DNA of 64,000 bases from Armigeres subalbatus (Eukaryota; Arthropoda; Insecta; Diptera; Culicidae): the NCBI RefSeq assembly GCF_024139115.2, contig NC_085140.1, positions 157,568,452-157,632,451 on the forward strand, in the 5' to 3' direction. Both the position numbers and the translations under genes were made by a program. Positions within the stretch are counted from its first letter, which is position 1; each line of letters begins with the position of its first letter. The notes below the pieces were generated by a model. The model was not told where the DNA came from, did not search any database, and saw only the letters and a program-made list of their open reading frames with translations. Positions 25,861 to 36,775 of this stretch are shown piece after piece.

Positions 25861-26827
25861 ATTTCCGTGCTAATGATATGTAACCGTTATCGTATATTAA
25901 TATTATAATATATATTTGCTTTTCACTACTTTTCAGGTGAGTCCCTTGCTTACATTCAGCACTCACAACATTCCTGATCTTCGCTCTAGCTGAAAAAAAA
26001 ACTGGAAAATGTTTTAGTAAGTGAATTAACTCCATTCGTTTTTACTTGTTGGAATCAATCCGGACCTACATCAACCGCTGCTCTTCTGCTTTCTACCATT
26101 TTTCTTCATCGTTCATTGACTCCAATCTTTTCCCATTTGAATATTTCCCATGCTGCACATATTTTTACGACTATCACTATGCATCCGAAAGCATTCATCC
26201 AGGACAACGATGACATCGTACAGTGACCGGATGCGGTAAAAATGTGAAGTTGCAATCAATGTTGTTTTTGTATGGCGTTTTAAAGAGCCAAGGATATCTC
26301 AAATATGTAGAGGTCTGAAAAGTATATTGGATTGGTAATTTTAAGTAATTTCCTCTGATTACTAAAAACAAATATTATTCAATAAAAATTTTAGTTTTAA
26401 AATTGAAGAAAATTCATAAGAACTGCTTGTAAAGCTTTATTTGAACTGTTTTCAGAAGTATCTTCGTACATTTACATGAAATCTCCATGAAATAATTATG
26501 ATGTTCGTTGAACTGCTATATCAGTAATTTTAAGTTTTGAACAGTTTTGCTTCTTGGTAAAGTCAAATGATTGATATTTTTTAATTGTCGTTATTTGCAA
26601 ATTAATGCAATTTTAATCGTACACGATAATTCTTCGGCACCCAATCCACCCAACCCAATTGTTGTGAAGCAGCCATCACTCTTATTCCGCGGTCTGTCGG
26701 CGATGCAAGCAATGCCTGCAATGATGACGAGGCGGGGCTTAGGTGTCAACGCAACAAATTTGATTATAAAAGTGGCGAGTGTTTTATCAGTTTTATCAAC
26801 ACCGCGGACGAGACCCACATTAGACGA
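25861..26827. other. gene-free DNA
   Basis: AT-rich, nothing recognised. From about 26630 the composition becomes more GC-rich and could be the worn 5' part of the LINE remnant that follows. Confidence 0.35.
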
Positions 26828-28020
26828 TTGCCAATAAAGGGTGAGTACTTGCATATCGATCCAAACACCAAATACCTCATCCGAGTGCGGAACCGCTGTA
26901 GACGACAGTTTCAACGGAATGGTGACCCCAACAAGAAACATCAAATGCACGTCCTGAACAATTGTATTCAAGATCGCCTGCAGTATCTTCGTAACAAAGA
27001 CTTTGAAAGAGTATTGCAGGGTCTTGATAACAATTCCAAACCGTTCTGGAAAGTCTGCATAGTCCTTAACCGCATAAACCGGTTCCCCCGTTGAAATTGA
27101 ATGCCACCGTGCTTATAACTGCCGATGAAAAAGCTACAGCCATTGGCAAACAGCAGATACTGATACTACAAGCTTGGTAGTAGCATACAGAGCCCCTTTG
27201 AAGATGAAGTCATGCAATGCGTCCAAAACTTAGACAATACTCTCTGTGTAATCCCTTAAAATTACCGTAAATCAAATCGCCGGTTCTAAGTGTTTAAAAA
27301 ACATGAAAGCCCCTGGATTCGACGGTACATTCAATCTAGTCCTCAAGAAGCTATCCGACAAAGTTCCCTCTCCACTGACCAACATATTCAACCGTTGTCT
27401 TGAACTCAACTACTTCCATGGTTGCTGGAAGTTGGCGAAGATAGTCCCCATCATCAAGCCTGGCAAGGATCCCACCTGTCCAAGTAGTTACAGACCCATC
27501 AGTCTACTGTCTTCGTTGAGTAAATTATTTGAACGGCTTATTTTAGTTAGGCTACTTGAACACGTAAATTCCAACGCAATACGGCTCCAAGAACAGTTCG
27601 GTTTAAGGGAGGGACATTCCACCGTACAACAGCTTAAAAAGGTAGTGAACACCATAGCTAGAAACAAATCAGTATCTAAAACTACTGCAATGGCCCTTCT
27701 GGACGTAGAAAAAGCCTTCGATAACGTTTGGCATGAAGGTCTCATTTACAAACTAGACAGGTTTAACACTCCGCCATATTTGATGAAAATTGTTAAAAAT
27801 TATCTCCAGAATAGAGCATTTAAAGTATCGCTAGGAGGATCGCTTTCCGATAGTTACTCAATACCTGCAGGAGTTCCGCAAGGTAGCCTGCTTGGGCCCA
27901 TCCTATATAGCACTTTTACGTCCGACCTTCCTGCTCTACCTGACGAGTGCGTTCTTGCGATCACCCATATGTCAATCAGCTTCTTTCTGATGATTTAGGA
28001 GTCCTGGCAAAAAATCAGGC
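26828..28020 (+). pseudogene. jockey-like LINE, linker and reverse transcriptase remnant
   Basis: A linker-like frame (26828-27094) is followed by a 231-codon RT frame (27303-27998). The RT frame reads KAPGFDGTFNLVLKKL, SYRPISLLSSLSKLFERLIL, EQFGLREGHSTVQQL, ALLDVEKAFDNVWHEGLIYK and AGVPQGSLLGPILY, the standard order of jockey-clade RT motifs. A frameshift follows, and the catalytic box survives only as SDDLGVLAK in another frame near 27990. The element stops at about 28020. Juan-like elements of mosquitoes are the nearest type I know. Confidence 0.85.
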
Positions 28021-28044
28021 AATTTGAAGGTGATTTAGGGGTTG

Positions 28045-28375
28045 CGCAAAAACAATTCATGTTGGGAACTAGCAGACCCGACGATCTTAGTATCGCCTGA
28101 AATCGATCGAGTTATGTCGAAATTTCTCTTTCATTTGTATGGGAGTCACCCTTTCCAGAAGGGTTTCGAGCCATAACAAAAACATATCTTCCCTTTCAAA
28201 ACCTCCACATGCCAGATTTGATTCCATTTGCTTGAATAATTCTCGAGTTATGAAGAAATTGGTGTATCATTTGTATGAGAGCCCCCCTTTCCAAAGAAGG
28301 GAGGGGCTTCGAACCACCTTAAGAACCTTCCCCGGCCCCAAAAACGGCAAAACATACTTTTGCATATAAATTATA
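28045..28375 (-). repeat. dispersed insect repeat, minus strand
   Basis: On the minus strand it contains GTTTTTGGGGCCGGGGAAGG, then stretches rich in CATACAAATGA and ending ATCGTCGGGTCTGCTAGTTC. It is related in style to 21665-21840 and to 32932-33030. The palindrome and the LINE that follow appear to sit within or beside it. Confidence 0.5.
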
Positions 28376-28808
28376 AAGACGGATCCATAAAAAAATGAAA
28401 AACCGTAAATCCGTAAATGTTATCTGAATGTTCCTAAAAATAGAATAAAGAATAACTTTTCGATCCAAAACTAAGATAAATTTTAACAATTAATAGGAAA
28501 ATATGTCCCGTTAACATGGTCAAGAAAAACAATAGAATTCTTGATATTTTCCCATGAACGTATGACAATTGCCTATAAATCTTTGGAAACTGAACCATAA
28601 AAAACTATATTTTGATCCATAAAACTTTAAATTTGCGCATTTTTTATCGTGATGATGATCCATAATTTTAGTAATATCCATAATTCTAGTCATATGATCC
28701 ATAAATTTGTTCAAATGATCCATAGTTTTGGTGATATGATTCATAAATTTTGTCAAATGATTCATAAGTTTTTAAAAATGTGTGGATCAGTTGATATAGT
28801 TTCATTGG

Positions 28809-30579
28809 ATGCTGGGTCATTAGGCCGAAAGCCGTTAGGCCGAAGGTCATTAGGCCGAAGGCCATTAGGCCGAACGGTCATTAGTCCGAATGGCCATTAG
28901 TCCGAATGAGAACTGGGGAGTGAGAAGTGAGTAGTGCGCAATGAGGAAGAAGTAGAAAGGAAGAAGGAAAAGGAGTAAGAAGTAAGAAGGAAGAAGGAAG
29001 AATTAAGAAGGAAGAAGGAAGAAGCAAGAAGGAAGAAGGAAGAAGGAAGAAGCAAGAAGGAAGAAGGAAGAAGGAAAAAGAAAGAAGGAAGAAGAGAGAA
29101 GAAAAGAGAAAGAAGGATGAAGGATGAAGGAAGAAGGAAGAAGGAAGGAGGAAGAAGGAAGGAGGAAGAAGTAAGAAGGAAAAAGGAAGAAGGAAGAAGG
29201 AAAAAGAAAGAAGAAAGAAGAAAGCAGAGAGAAGAAAGAAGAAAGAAGAAAGAAGAAAGAAAAGAGAAGAAAGAATAGAGAAGAAAGAAGGAAGAAGGAA
29301 GAAGGAAGAAGCAAGAAGGAAGAAGCAAGAAGGAAGAAGCAAGAAGGAAGAAGGAAGAAGGAAGAAGGAAGAAGGAAATAGGAAGAAGGAAGAAGGTAGA
29401 AGGAAGAAGGAAGAAGGTAGAAGAAAGAAGTGGAAAGGAAGAAGGAAAAAGTAAGAATGAAGAAGGAAGAAGGAAGAAGGAAGAGAGAAGAAGAAAGAAG
29501 GAAGAAGGAAAAAGTAAGAATGAAGAAGGAAGAAGGAAGAAGAAAGAAGGAAGAAGGAAAAAGAAAGAAGAAAGAAGAAAGAAGAAAAAAGAAAAATGGA
29601 AGAAGGAAGAAGGAAGAAGGAAGGAAGAAGGAAGAAAGAAGAAGGAAAAAAAAAGAAAGAATAAAGAAGGAAGAAGGAAGATGGAAAAAGAAAGAAGAAA
29701 GAAGAGAGAAGAAAGAAGAAAGAAGAGAGAAGAAAGAAGAAAGAAAAGAGAGAAAAAAGAAGGAAAAAGAGAGAAAAAAGAAGAAAGAAGAAAGAAGGAA
29801 GAAGAAAGAAGGAAGAAGGAAGAAGGAAGAAAGAAGAGAGAAGAAGCAAGAAGGAAGAAAGAAGAAGTAGAAAGGAAGAAGGAAGAAGGAAAATGTAAGA
29901 AGTAGAAAGAAAGAAGGAAGAAGTAGAAAGGAAGAAGGAAGAAGGAAAAAGTAAGAATGAAGAAGGAAGAAAGAAAAAGGAAGAAGGAAGACGGAAGAAG
30001 GAAGAAGTAAGAAAGAAGAAGGAAGAAGGAAGAAGAAAGAAGGAAGAAGAAAGAAGGAAGAAGGAAGAAGGAAAAAGTAAGAAGGAAGAAGGAAGAAAGA
30101 AGAAAAAAGGAAGAAAACGGAAGGAAGAAGAAAGAATAAATAAGAAGGAAGAAAACGGTAGGAAGAAAAAAGAATAAAAAAGAAGGAAGAAAGAAGGTAG
30201 AAGGAAGAGGGAAGAAGAAAGAAGGAAGAAAACGGTAGGAAGAAAAAAGAATAAAAAAGGAGGAAGAAAGAAGGTAGAAGGAAGAGGGAAGAAGAAAGAA
30301 GGAAGAAGAAAGAAGGATGAAGAAAGAAGGAGAAAAGAAGAAGGAAGAAGGAAAAAGTAAGAAGGAAAAAGGAAGAAGGAAGAAGGAAGGAAGAAGAAAG
30401 AAGAAAGAAAAAGGAAGATTCAAGATGGGAGAAGGAAGAAGGGGTGAGGTGAAGAAAGAACTTCTCATTTTTCACTTCTTGCTTCTTTTTGCTAATTCGG
30501 CCTAATGGCCATTCGGCCTAATGACCGTTCGGCCTAATGACCTTCGGCCAAATGGCCTTCGGCCTAATGGCCTGACACC
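28809..30579. mobile_element. inner palindromic element with TTAGGCCGAA ends
   Basis: Six TTAGGCCGAA-type units (two as TTAGTCCGAA) lie at 28819-28905, and five inverted units at 30495-30570. The 10-bp direct repeat GTTTCATTGG stands on both sides (28799-28808 and 30580-30589), which fits a target duplication. The centre is a polypurine tract. A 10-bp duplication would suit a Mutator-like element, but that is inference. Confidence 0.7.
28911..30455. repeat. 1.5-kb polypurine (GAAGAAG-type) tract
   Basis: About 1.5 kb of nearly pure A and G on the plus strand, built of variable AGAAGGAAGA units. Very long frames on both strands (up to 523 codons) encode only Ser, Phe, Leu or Lys, Glu, Arg and reflect composition. 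The tract could adopt triplex structure. Confidence 0.95.
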
Positions 30580-30878
30580 GTTTCATTGGCCTTCTTTCTA
30601 TGCATTGTGGATCACATTATCGAAATTATGGATCATATAAACAAAATTATGGATCATCATCAGGATAAAAATTGCGCAAATTTGAAATTTTATGGATCAA
30701 AATATAGTTTTTATGGATCATAAAATTATTCTTTATGGAATCTCCCGAACTATTTTATGGGTTTATGGTAGCGTTTTATGGAACATTCAGATGTCTCATT
30801 TACGGATCGTTTTTCATTGTTTTATGGATCGTTTTTGCACATTGAACGGTGCAAAGTAAGGGCTGCCCCCAAAAACCT

Positions 30879-32914
30879 ATTTATTTATTTATTATCAGAC
30901 TAAGGCCGAAGTGGCCTGTGCTGCACATAAAAGTCTTCTCCATTCAGCTCGGTCCATGGCTGCACTTTGCCAACCACGCAGTCTGCGGAGGGTCCGCAAA
31001 TCGTCCTCCAACTGATCGATCCACCTTGCCCGCTGTGCACCTCGCCCTCTTGTTCCCGTCGGATCGATTTCGAGAACCATTTTCACCGGATTACTGTCCG
31101 ACAGCCCGGCCCACCGCAGACTTCCGATTTTCGCGGTGTGAACGATGGATGGTTCTCCCAACAGCTGATGCAACTCGTGGTTCATTCGCCTCCTCCACGT
31201 ACCGTACGCCATCCGCACCGCACCATAGATGGTACGCAACACTTTCCTTTCAAAAAATCCCAGTGCACGTTGGTCCTCCATGAGCATCGTCCAGGTCTCG
31301 TGTCCGTAGAGAACTACCGGTCTTATAAGCGTGTTGTAGATAGTCAGTTGATGATGATGATGATGATGATGACGTCTCTGAATTTCTCTGCTGGTATCGT
31401 TATCGGCGGTCACCAGTGAGCCCAAGTACACGAATTCTTCAATCACCTCGATTTCGTCACCACCGATAGAAACTCGTGGTGGGTGGCTTACATTGACCTC
31501 CGTTGAGCCTCTTCCTATCATGTACTTCGTCTTTGACGTGTTGATGACTAGTCCAATCCGTTTAGTTTCGCTTTTCAGTCTGATGTAGGCTTCCTCCATC
31601 CTCTCAAAGTTACGTGCCATGATATCAATGTCGTCGGCGAAACCAAATAACTGGACGGACTTCGTGAAAATCGTACCACTCGTGTCAATCCCTGCCCTTC
31701 GTATTACCCCCTCCAAAGCGATGCTGAATAGCAGACACGAGAGACCATCACCTTGCCGTAACCCTCTACGCGTTTCGAAGGGACTCGAGAATGCCCCTAA
31801 AACTCGAACTACGCACATCACCCGATCCATCGTCGCCTTGATCAACCGTATCAGTTTATCCGGAAATCCGTTTTCGTGCATTAGCTGCCATAGCTGGTTC
31901 CGATCGATTGTATCATATGCGGCTTTGAAGTCGATAAATAGATGATGTGTGGGCACGTTGTATTCGCGGCATTTCTGCAATACCTGACGTATGGCGAACA
32001 CCTGGTCTGTGGTAGAGCGTTCACCCATAAATCCCGCCTGGTACTGCCCCACGAACTCTCTTGCAATTGGTGTTAGTCGGCGGCATAAAATTTGGGAGAG
32101 TACCTTGTAGGCGGCGTTCAGCAATGTGATTGCGCGGTAGTTGCTACAATCCAGCTTATCGCCCTTTCTGTAGATGGGACACACGACACCTTCCTTCCAG
32201 GCAGAACCTCATCCTCCCAAACCTTGGTAATCACCCAGTGCAGCGCTCTAGCCATTGCCTCACCACCGTGTTTAAACAGCTCTCCTGGTAGTTGGTCAAC
32301 TCCAGGGGCTTTGTTGGTTTTCAGCCGGCCGATCTCCTCCTGGATTTCCTGGAGATTCGGAGCCGGAAGTCGCATGTCCTGCACGCGTGCTCCTAGGTTT
32401 ATTACCATACCGCCACCGTTGTCTGCCATATCGCCATTCAGGCGCTCTTCGTAGTGCTACCGCCGCCTTTGAATCACCTCACGCTCGTTTGTAAGAAGGT
32501 TCCCGTTTATGTCCTTACACATGTCGGGCTGTGGTACGTGGCCCTTACGTGAACGGTTCAACTTCTCATAGAACTTTCGTGCGTTGATAGCGCGGTACAG
32601 TCCCTCCGTCTCTTCACGGTCTCGATCTTCCTGCTGGCGCATTTTCCTCCGGTAAATCGAGTTTTGTCTGTTCCGCACCCGTTTGTATCGTGCCTCGTTC
32701 GCCCTCGTGCGGTGTTGCAGCAATCTCGCCCATGTTGCATTCTTCTCCTCAACTAACTGCTCACATTCGCCGTCATACCAGTCGTTTCTCTGGTCCGGAG
32801 CCACCGTGCCTAATGCAGCGGTTGCGGTGCTTCTAATGGCGGATCGAATATCTCTCCAGCCATCTTCAAGAGATGTTGCGCCTAGTTGCTCTTCCGTTGG
32901 GAGTGCCACTTCCA
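30879..32914 (-). mobile_element. LINE family 1, copy A, 5'-truncated
   Basis: Target duplication GCTGCCCCCAAAAACCT (17 bp) lies at 30862-30878 and 32915-32931. The 3' end on the minus strand is a TAAATAAATAAA-type tail. The copy starts within the linker, so it lost the endonuclease at insertion. It is the best-preserved copy and serves as the reference for B and C. Confidence 0.92.
30895..32909 (-). pseudogene. linker, reverse transcriptase and C-terminal domain of LINE family 1 (copy A)
   Basis: The linker frame (32909-32457) includes DQRNDWYDGECEQLVEEKNA. The RT frame (429 codons, 32184-30895) has LLNAAYKVLSQILCRRLTPI, QAGFMGERSTTDQVFAIRQV, HHLFIDFKAAYDTIDRNQLW, RRGLRQGDGLSCLLFSIALE, FGFADDIDIMAR and NTSKTKYM. 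It continues to a C-terminal tail (GRGAQRARWIDQLEDDLRTL) with no RNase H. Small deletions shift the frame near 32190 and 32460. A (GAT)n expansion at 31350-31375 gives a run of His before the tail. This is a dead copy, but the RT frame is long and intact over its catalytic part. Confidence 0.9.
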
Positions 32915-32931
32915 GCTGCCCCCAAAAACCT

Positions 32932-33030
32932 CTGCATATAAATTTTCACGCCGATCGGTTCAGTAGTTTGCGAGTCTATAAGGTTCAGACAGACAGAAAT
33001 TCATTTTTATGTATATAGATTTATATGGAA
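32932..33030 (-). repeat. dispersed insect repeat, minus strand
   Basis: The reverse complement carries GACTCGCAAACTACTGAACC and the GTCTGTCTGAACCTTATAG region, matching 21665-21760. It forms the flank into which LINE copy A inserted. Confidence 0.6.
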
Positions 33031-33039
33031 AAAAAACCT

Positions 33040-34365
33040 TAAAATTTGTTCAAAGTATTCTACTTATGTTAAATAGTTATGAATTCAAATACACACCCCC
33101 AACCTCCACTTTGGGGGCAAAACCTGTGAATAACTCATTTATTTTGAGCTCATTTGCCTTTGCTAAGTTGAGGCCGATTGCACCATTTATAAGACCTCCT
33201 TTTGACCCCGGAACACCAAAGCTCGATTTCAGAGGAAAACCGGCAGCAAACCCCAGACTGCTGGTCTAGAGCCAACGGCAGTCTTTGGGGTGGGCACGCC
33301 AGACCTCTTTAGGATTCCGGGTCTCAGGGCGTACGGACGCTGTGGAGAGTTCGGATCACGGGAACCTATATTGTACGTAATACTCACGGTCAAACATCGC
33401 TTTATTGGGCTACTCTTCTCCCTGCACGGGGCTATTGAAAGGGCGTCTTCTTGGAGTTGTCTTGGATTTCCCCGGAAGGGCCCAGTGACGATGTAGCGAT
33501 CACGAAGATAACGATCGTCCGATTGAGGGGACGATGAAAACTGCACGGACAGGCGGAGGCTTCGATGAATGTTGCGGGAAGGAAGGTGCGAGGTAGGGCG
33601 ATCTTGGTACAATGGCGACGGTGGGTGCCACGTTGGACTACGACGGCGACGGTGGCTTCAACAGCTGACGTGAACGACGGACCAGGTGGTGTCGGGAAAC
33701 GAGATGGTGGTCCCCAAGGGACGATCTTCGGTTGAATGTTGCCGGAGCAGGCCGGCAGCGATGATTGGAGCTTGGCAACCGCCACGTATTATGTGGCAAC
33801 GAGGATGAGCCGCGATGGCGTCTTTCGGGAAACAGAATGGCGGCCCAGTTGGAGATATACTGGTTCGAGGACCGCGAAATCCAGTCGGCGGCTTCAGCGT
33901 TTGTAACAACGGAAGCGGGTCAGAAGAAAGGCTTTCGGCGGCTACGGTGATTAGAATCCTAGCCAAATGCCCATGGATGTATGTATCCGTCCGATTTAAC
34001 TACCGGTCACAAAAACGTGTCTTTTGGATCCTTTCGGGTATGAGTCTTGCCCTCCGTTTTCTTTAAAGATGCTTCTCTATCCAGGGGTCAACATCAACTG
34101 CCCACTCACGCCGTTTTCCAGCTCTTTCCCGGCCAAAAACCATCAATCGATCCCAGATTGGCCTCACTTCTTCAGTTCAGTGGATCTCTTCGCCAACTCG
34201 GCACATTTATCGCTCTGCTGCGCTACGCGCATATATATTGACTGCCCCGTGCCAACTCGCGTAGATATGAAATGACGGTACCTGAAATAGAATTCTCCCA
34301 AACCAACACCGACGGTTAGCGCAAGTGGAGGAGTTATTTGGCAACATCAGTCTCTCAAAGCGACA
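33040..34365. other. GC-richer DNA of unknown origin
   Basis: The 33240-33990 stretch is markedly richer in GC than its neighbours and has overlapping frames on both strands up to 127 codons, none recognised. The next segment holds BEL-like gag, so it may be the 5' part of that retroelement. No LTR was identified. Confidence 0.35.
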
Positions 34366-34855
34366 ATACCTTCCTTCAATGGAGAACTGGCCCTAGTTCA
34401 AGGCCATGTTCGTAGACTTGGTAGTGAAAAGCGGAGACTCCGTTGCCGTCAAGCTTCATAGCTTTGACAAAGCTTTGGTGATTGACGCAGCTGGTCTCAT
34501 CATTGTCAAGATGATTCAAGACAACAGCTTTACTCAAGCTTAGAAACAAGTGAGGGACCAGTTCGAGAACCAGCAAGTTATACTCGACAATCACATTGTT
34601 GGACTAGTCCAGCTGAAACCGATGAGGAAAGGTGATTAGAAGAACCTGATGTAGCTGACAAAATCCTGCAAGCGACATGTAGCTGCACTTGAGTACCAAG
34701 GCCTGATAGTGGATAGGCTTTCCGGGATTATTATCTCGAAGTGGCTGACCTCTCGTTTGAACGATCACACGTTGCAGCTGTGGGAGCGGAAGCAAAAACA
34801 TGGTGAGCTATCTAAGTACGAGGACACGATGATATTTCTAAAATGCTAGTGCCAA
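34366..34855 (+). pseudogene. BEL/Pao-like gag fragment
   Basis: With frame changes the plus strand reads FKAMFVDLVVKSGDSV, then VKLHSFDKAL, then QVRDQFENQQVILDNHIVGL, then a DRLSGIIISKWLTSRLNDHT block and QLWERKQKH. The order and spacing match the gag region of BEL-type LTR retrotransposons (the DUF1759-like domain). Several stops break it. At about 34860 it gives way to LINE sequence in the opposite direction. Confidence 0.6.
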
Positions 34856-34859
34856 ATTC

Positions 34860-35480
34860 GACCCATCCAGCTTCACGGTGCATAAGTCCTAAAAGTAGGA
34901 GCGCCGCGCCGGTGTGATTCGGTGATGATCTCAGCTTGATGGTTTTGCACTTGAGTGAACGAGCGTTCCAGTTGACCAGGCCCACCCTAGCAGCCATTTT
35001 CAATGATGAACATGCGAAGAGTGAAGTCCTGATCGAAACAGGTTTTGCAAACGCGCAGCCGAGTTACGATCTGTAAGAAGATTGGCATCAGTTGCTCCGG
35101 CAAAGCGGAGCAGATTCTTCTGGTGGAACAGTTCCATTCTCCGGCTGTCGACGGAATCACGGATGAGGGAGCGGGTGCCATTCGCTGGAAAATGGAGCAG
35201 GTGGCACTGGAGCTTGAACCGACGCAGCTGCCGATGGGGGGACGGGGGACCGGGATGGTCGGATAGTACACCACATTGAGTGCAGGAACACGTTTCTTCT
35301 TTGGCAGGGTCCTCGTGGTTGCTTAGGACAGCCCTTCGTAGTGGCCCGTTGTTTGTCGCCGCAGTTGGCGCACTTGGGATCGGCATCTCCATCTTGTCAC
35401 ACCGATTCTTTGGGTGCAGGTCGTCATATTTGTTGTAGCGCGGTTTCATGCCCAAAAATTGCCCAGTCAACACAAAACCA
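34860..35480 (-). pseudogene. LINE ORF1 C-terminus and ORF2 start, jockey-like fragment
   Basis: On the minus strand a zinc-knuckle region is visible in one frame (DPKCANCGDKQRATTKGCPK), typical of ORF1 gag-like proteins of jockey-type LINEs. Downstream comes AARVGLVNWNARSLKCKTIK, the usual first block of an ORF2 endonuclease. Frameshifts separate the parts. The rest of ORF2 is missing at the junction with the BEL-like fragment. Confidence 0.6.
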
Positions 35481-35486
35481 TATACA

Positions 35487-35655
35487 GTTAAACCTGCATG
35501 AGTCGATATTGAAGGGACCTTCGACTTATGGAAATATCGAGATGAGGAATAGTAAATCTTTGGGTGGGTGTTGCGGTGTTTTCGAAAAAGTCTACGTTAG
35601 TCTACGAAGGGGGACGGGGAGGGTATACCAAAAGTTCACGTAGACTTTTTTTTGG
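35487..35655. repeat. possible left end of a Tigger/pogo-like element
   Basis: CAGTTAAACCTGCATGAGTC begins a stretch of the kind ...CGATATTGAAGGGACC..., which resembles ends of Tigger/pogo elements. The segment 37240-37428 on the other side, read in reverse, begins CAGTCAAGTCTCCACTTCTC and shares CGATAT words. The pairing of the two ends is uncertain. Confidence 0.4.
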
Positions 35656-35719
35656 ATAACAATTTATACAGCAGCTTTGTGGGAAGTTTACATGTTTTAT
35701 TTTTAAGTTTTTTTTTTTG

Positions 35720-36775
35720 GCAGAACTACGGCTTAAAAATATCATGGATTTCACCTGGAAATTCTTCTATGTTGATAAGGAAAATTCTCTGAAGTGTTCT
35801 ATACAAACTTTCGAATTTTTATTTAATTTCCACTCGGATTTTATTGCAGATTCTACTAGAACATCTTTTGATTTTCGGCAGAAACTACTATGGAAACGAC
35901 AAGTGAGTCTTAAGAATTTTCACTGGAAATTATGTCGTACTTCAACAGAAAATTCTTTGGAATTTACAAAGGAAGTATTTTGAAATATCAAAGAAAAAGT
36001 CATTTGAATTTCCAAAAGACATTCTTTAAAACTTATAAAAGGGATTTCTCCGAAATTTCCGCGAGAAACCCTTCAGAATTTCCACTGGAGATTTTCTAGG
36101 AAGTCCCTGGGAAACTTTTCTTAATTTCGGTAATTCTTCGGAATTTTCGCGAGGAATTCTTTAGACATATAAGCGAACCTCTTCGGAATGTCCATGGAAA
36201 ATTGTTAGAAAATTTACGACAATTTATTCGGGAGTTCTAATGCAAATTCTTTGGAATTATTGATGGAAAATCTTCGGAATTGCTATAGAAATTGTTGAAA
36301 ATTTCAACGAGAAATTATTTGAATTTTCCAGCAAAAACTCTATGAGTTCCCACAAATAAAATATTTGCAATATTTGTGAGAAAGCCTTTATAATTTTCAC
36401 GAAAATTTCTTCAAAAGTTTTACGAGAAATTCACCATCATTTCATCTTATTCGGAAAACTCTTTGGAATGTGGAAATTGCTCCAAATTAAAAACAGAAAT
36501 TTAAAAACATTGTAGGAAATCATTCTAAAATTCCACGGGAGCTCGTTTAAACTTAAAATTACCTTGAGAAATAAATTTAAATTTTCACTAAAAAATACTA
36601 ATAACGGGAAACTTTTGGACTTTAGAAGGAAACTCTTGGGATTTCAACGGATGATTATTCAACAAGATACTGCATGAAATTTCTAGGGAAAGCATCGAAA
36701 TTTTCACGGAAAGTTCTTTGGAACATTATCGGGACACTTCAAAGGTTATCAATCAGGAAATTCTACAAAATTTCT
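35720..36775. repeat. degenerate short-period tract (AATTCC/GGAAATT words)
   Basis: The stretch is made of short variable units around GGAAATTC, TTTCC and TTCTTCGGAATT. No unit is exact. The same texture recurs at 44290-45560, 54850-55438 and 60564-60730. Non-coding. Confidence 0.6.

Larger units (their letters stand above)
28380..30838. mobile_element. outer foldback element with GATCCATAA arms, 2.46 kb
   Basis: Left (28380-28790) and right (30590-30838) arms are inverted copies rich in the word GATCCATAA: for example ACTATATTTTGATCCATAAA is on the left and its complement on the right. The left arm has about 120 extra bases (28450-28590). Between the arms lies the inner element at 28809-30579. 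No transposase frame. Confidence 0.75.

Noticed and set aside
28881..30475. Very long open frames (up to 523 codons) on both strands of the polypurine tract
   Set aside because: They encode only Ser/Phe/Leu or Lys/Glu/Arg and arise from composition; stop codons are simply rare in such DNA.
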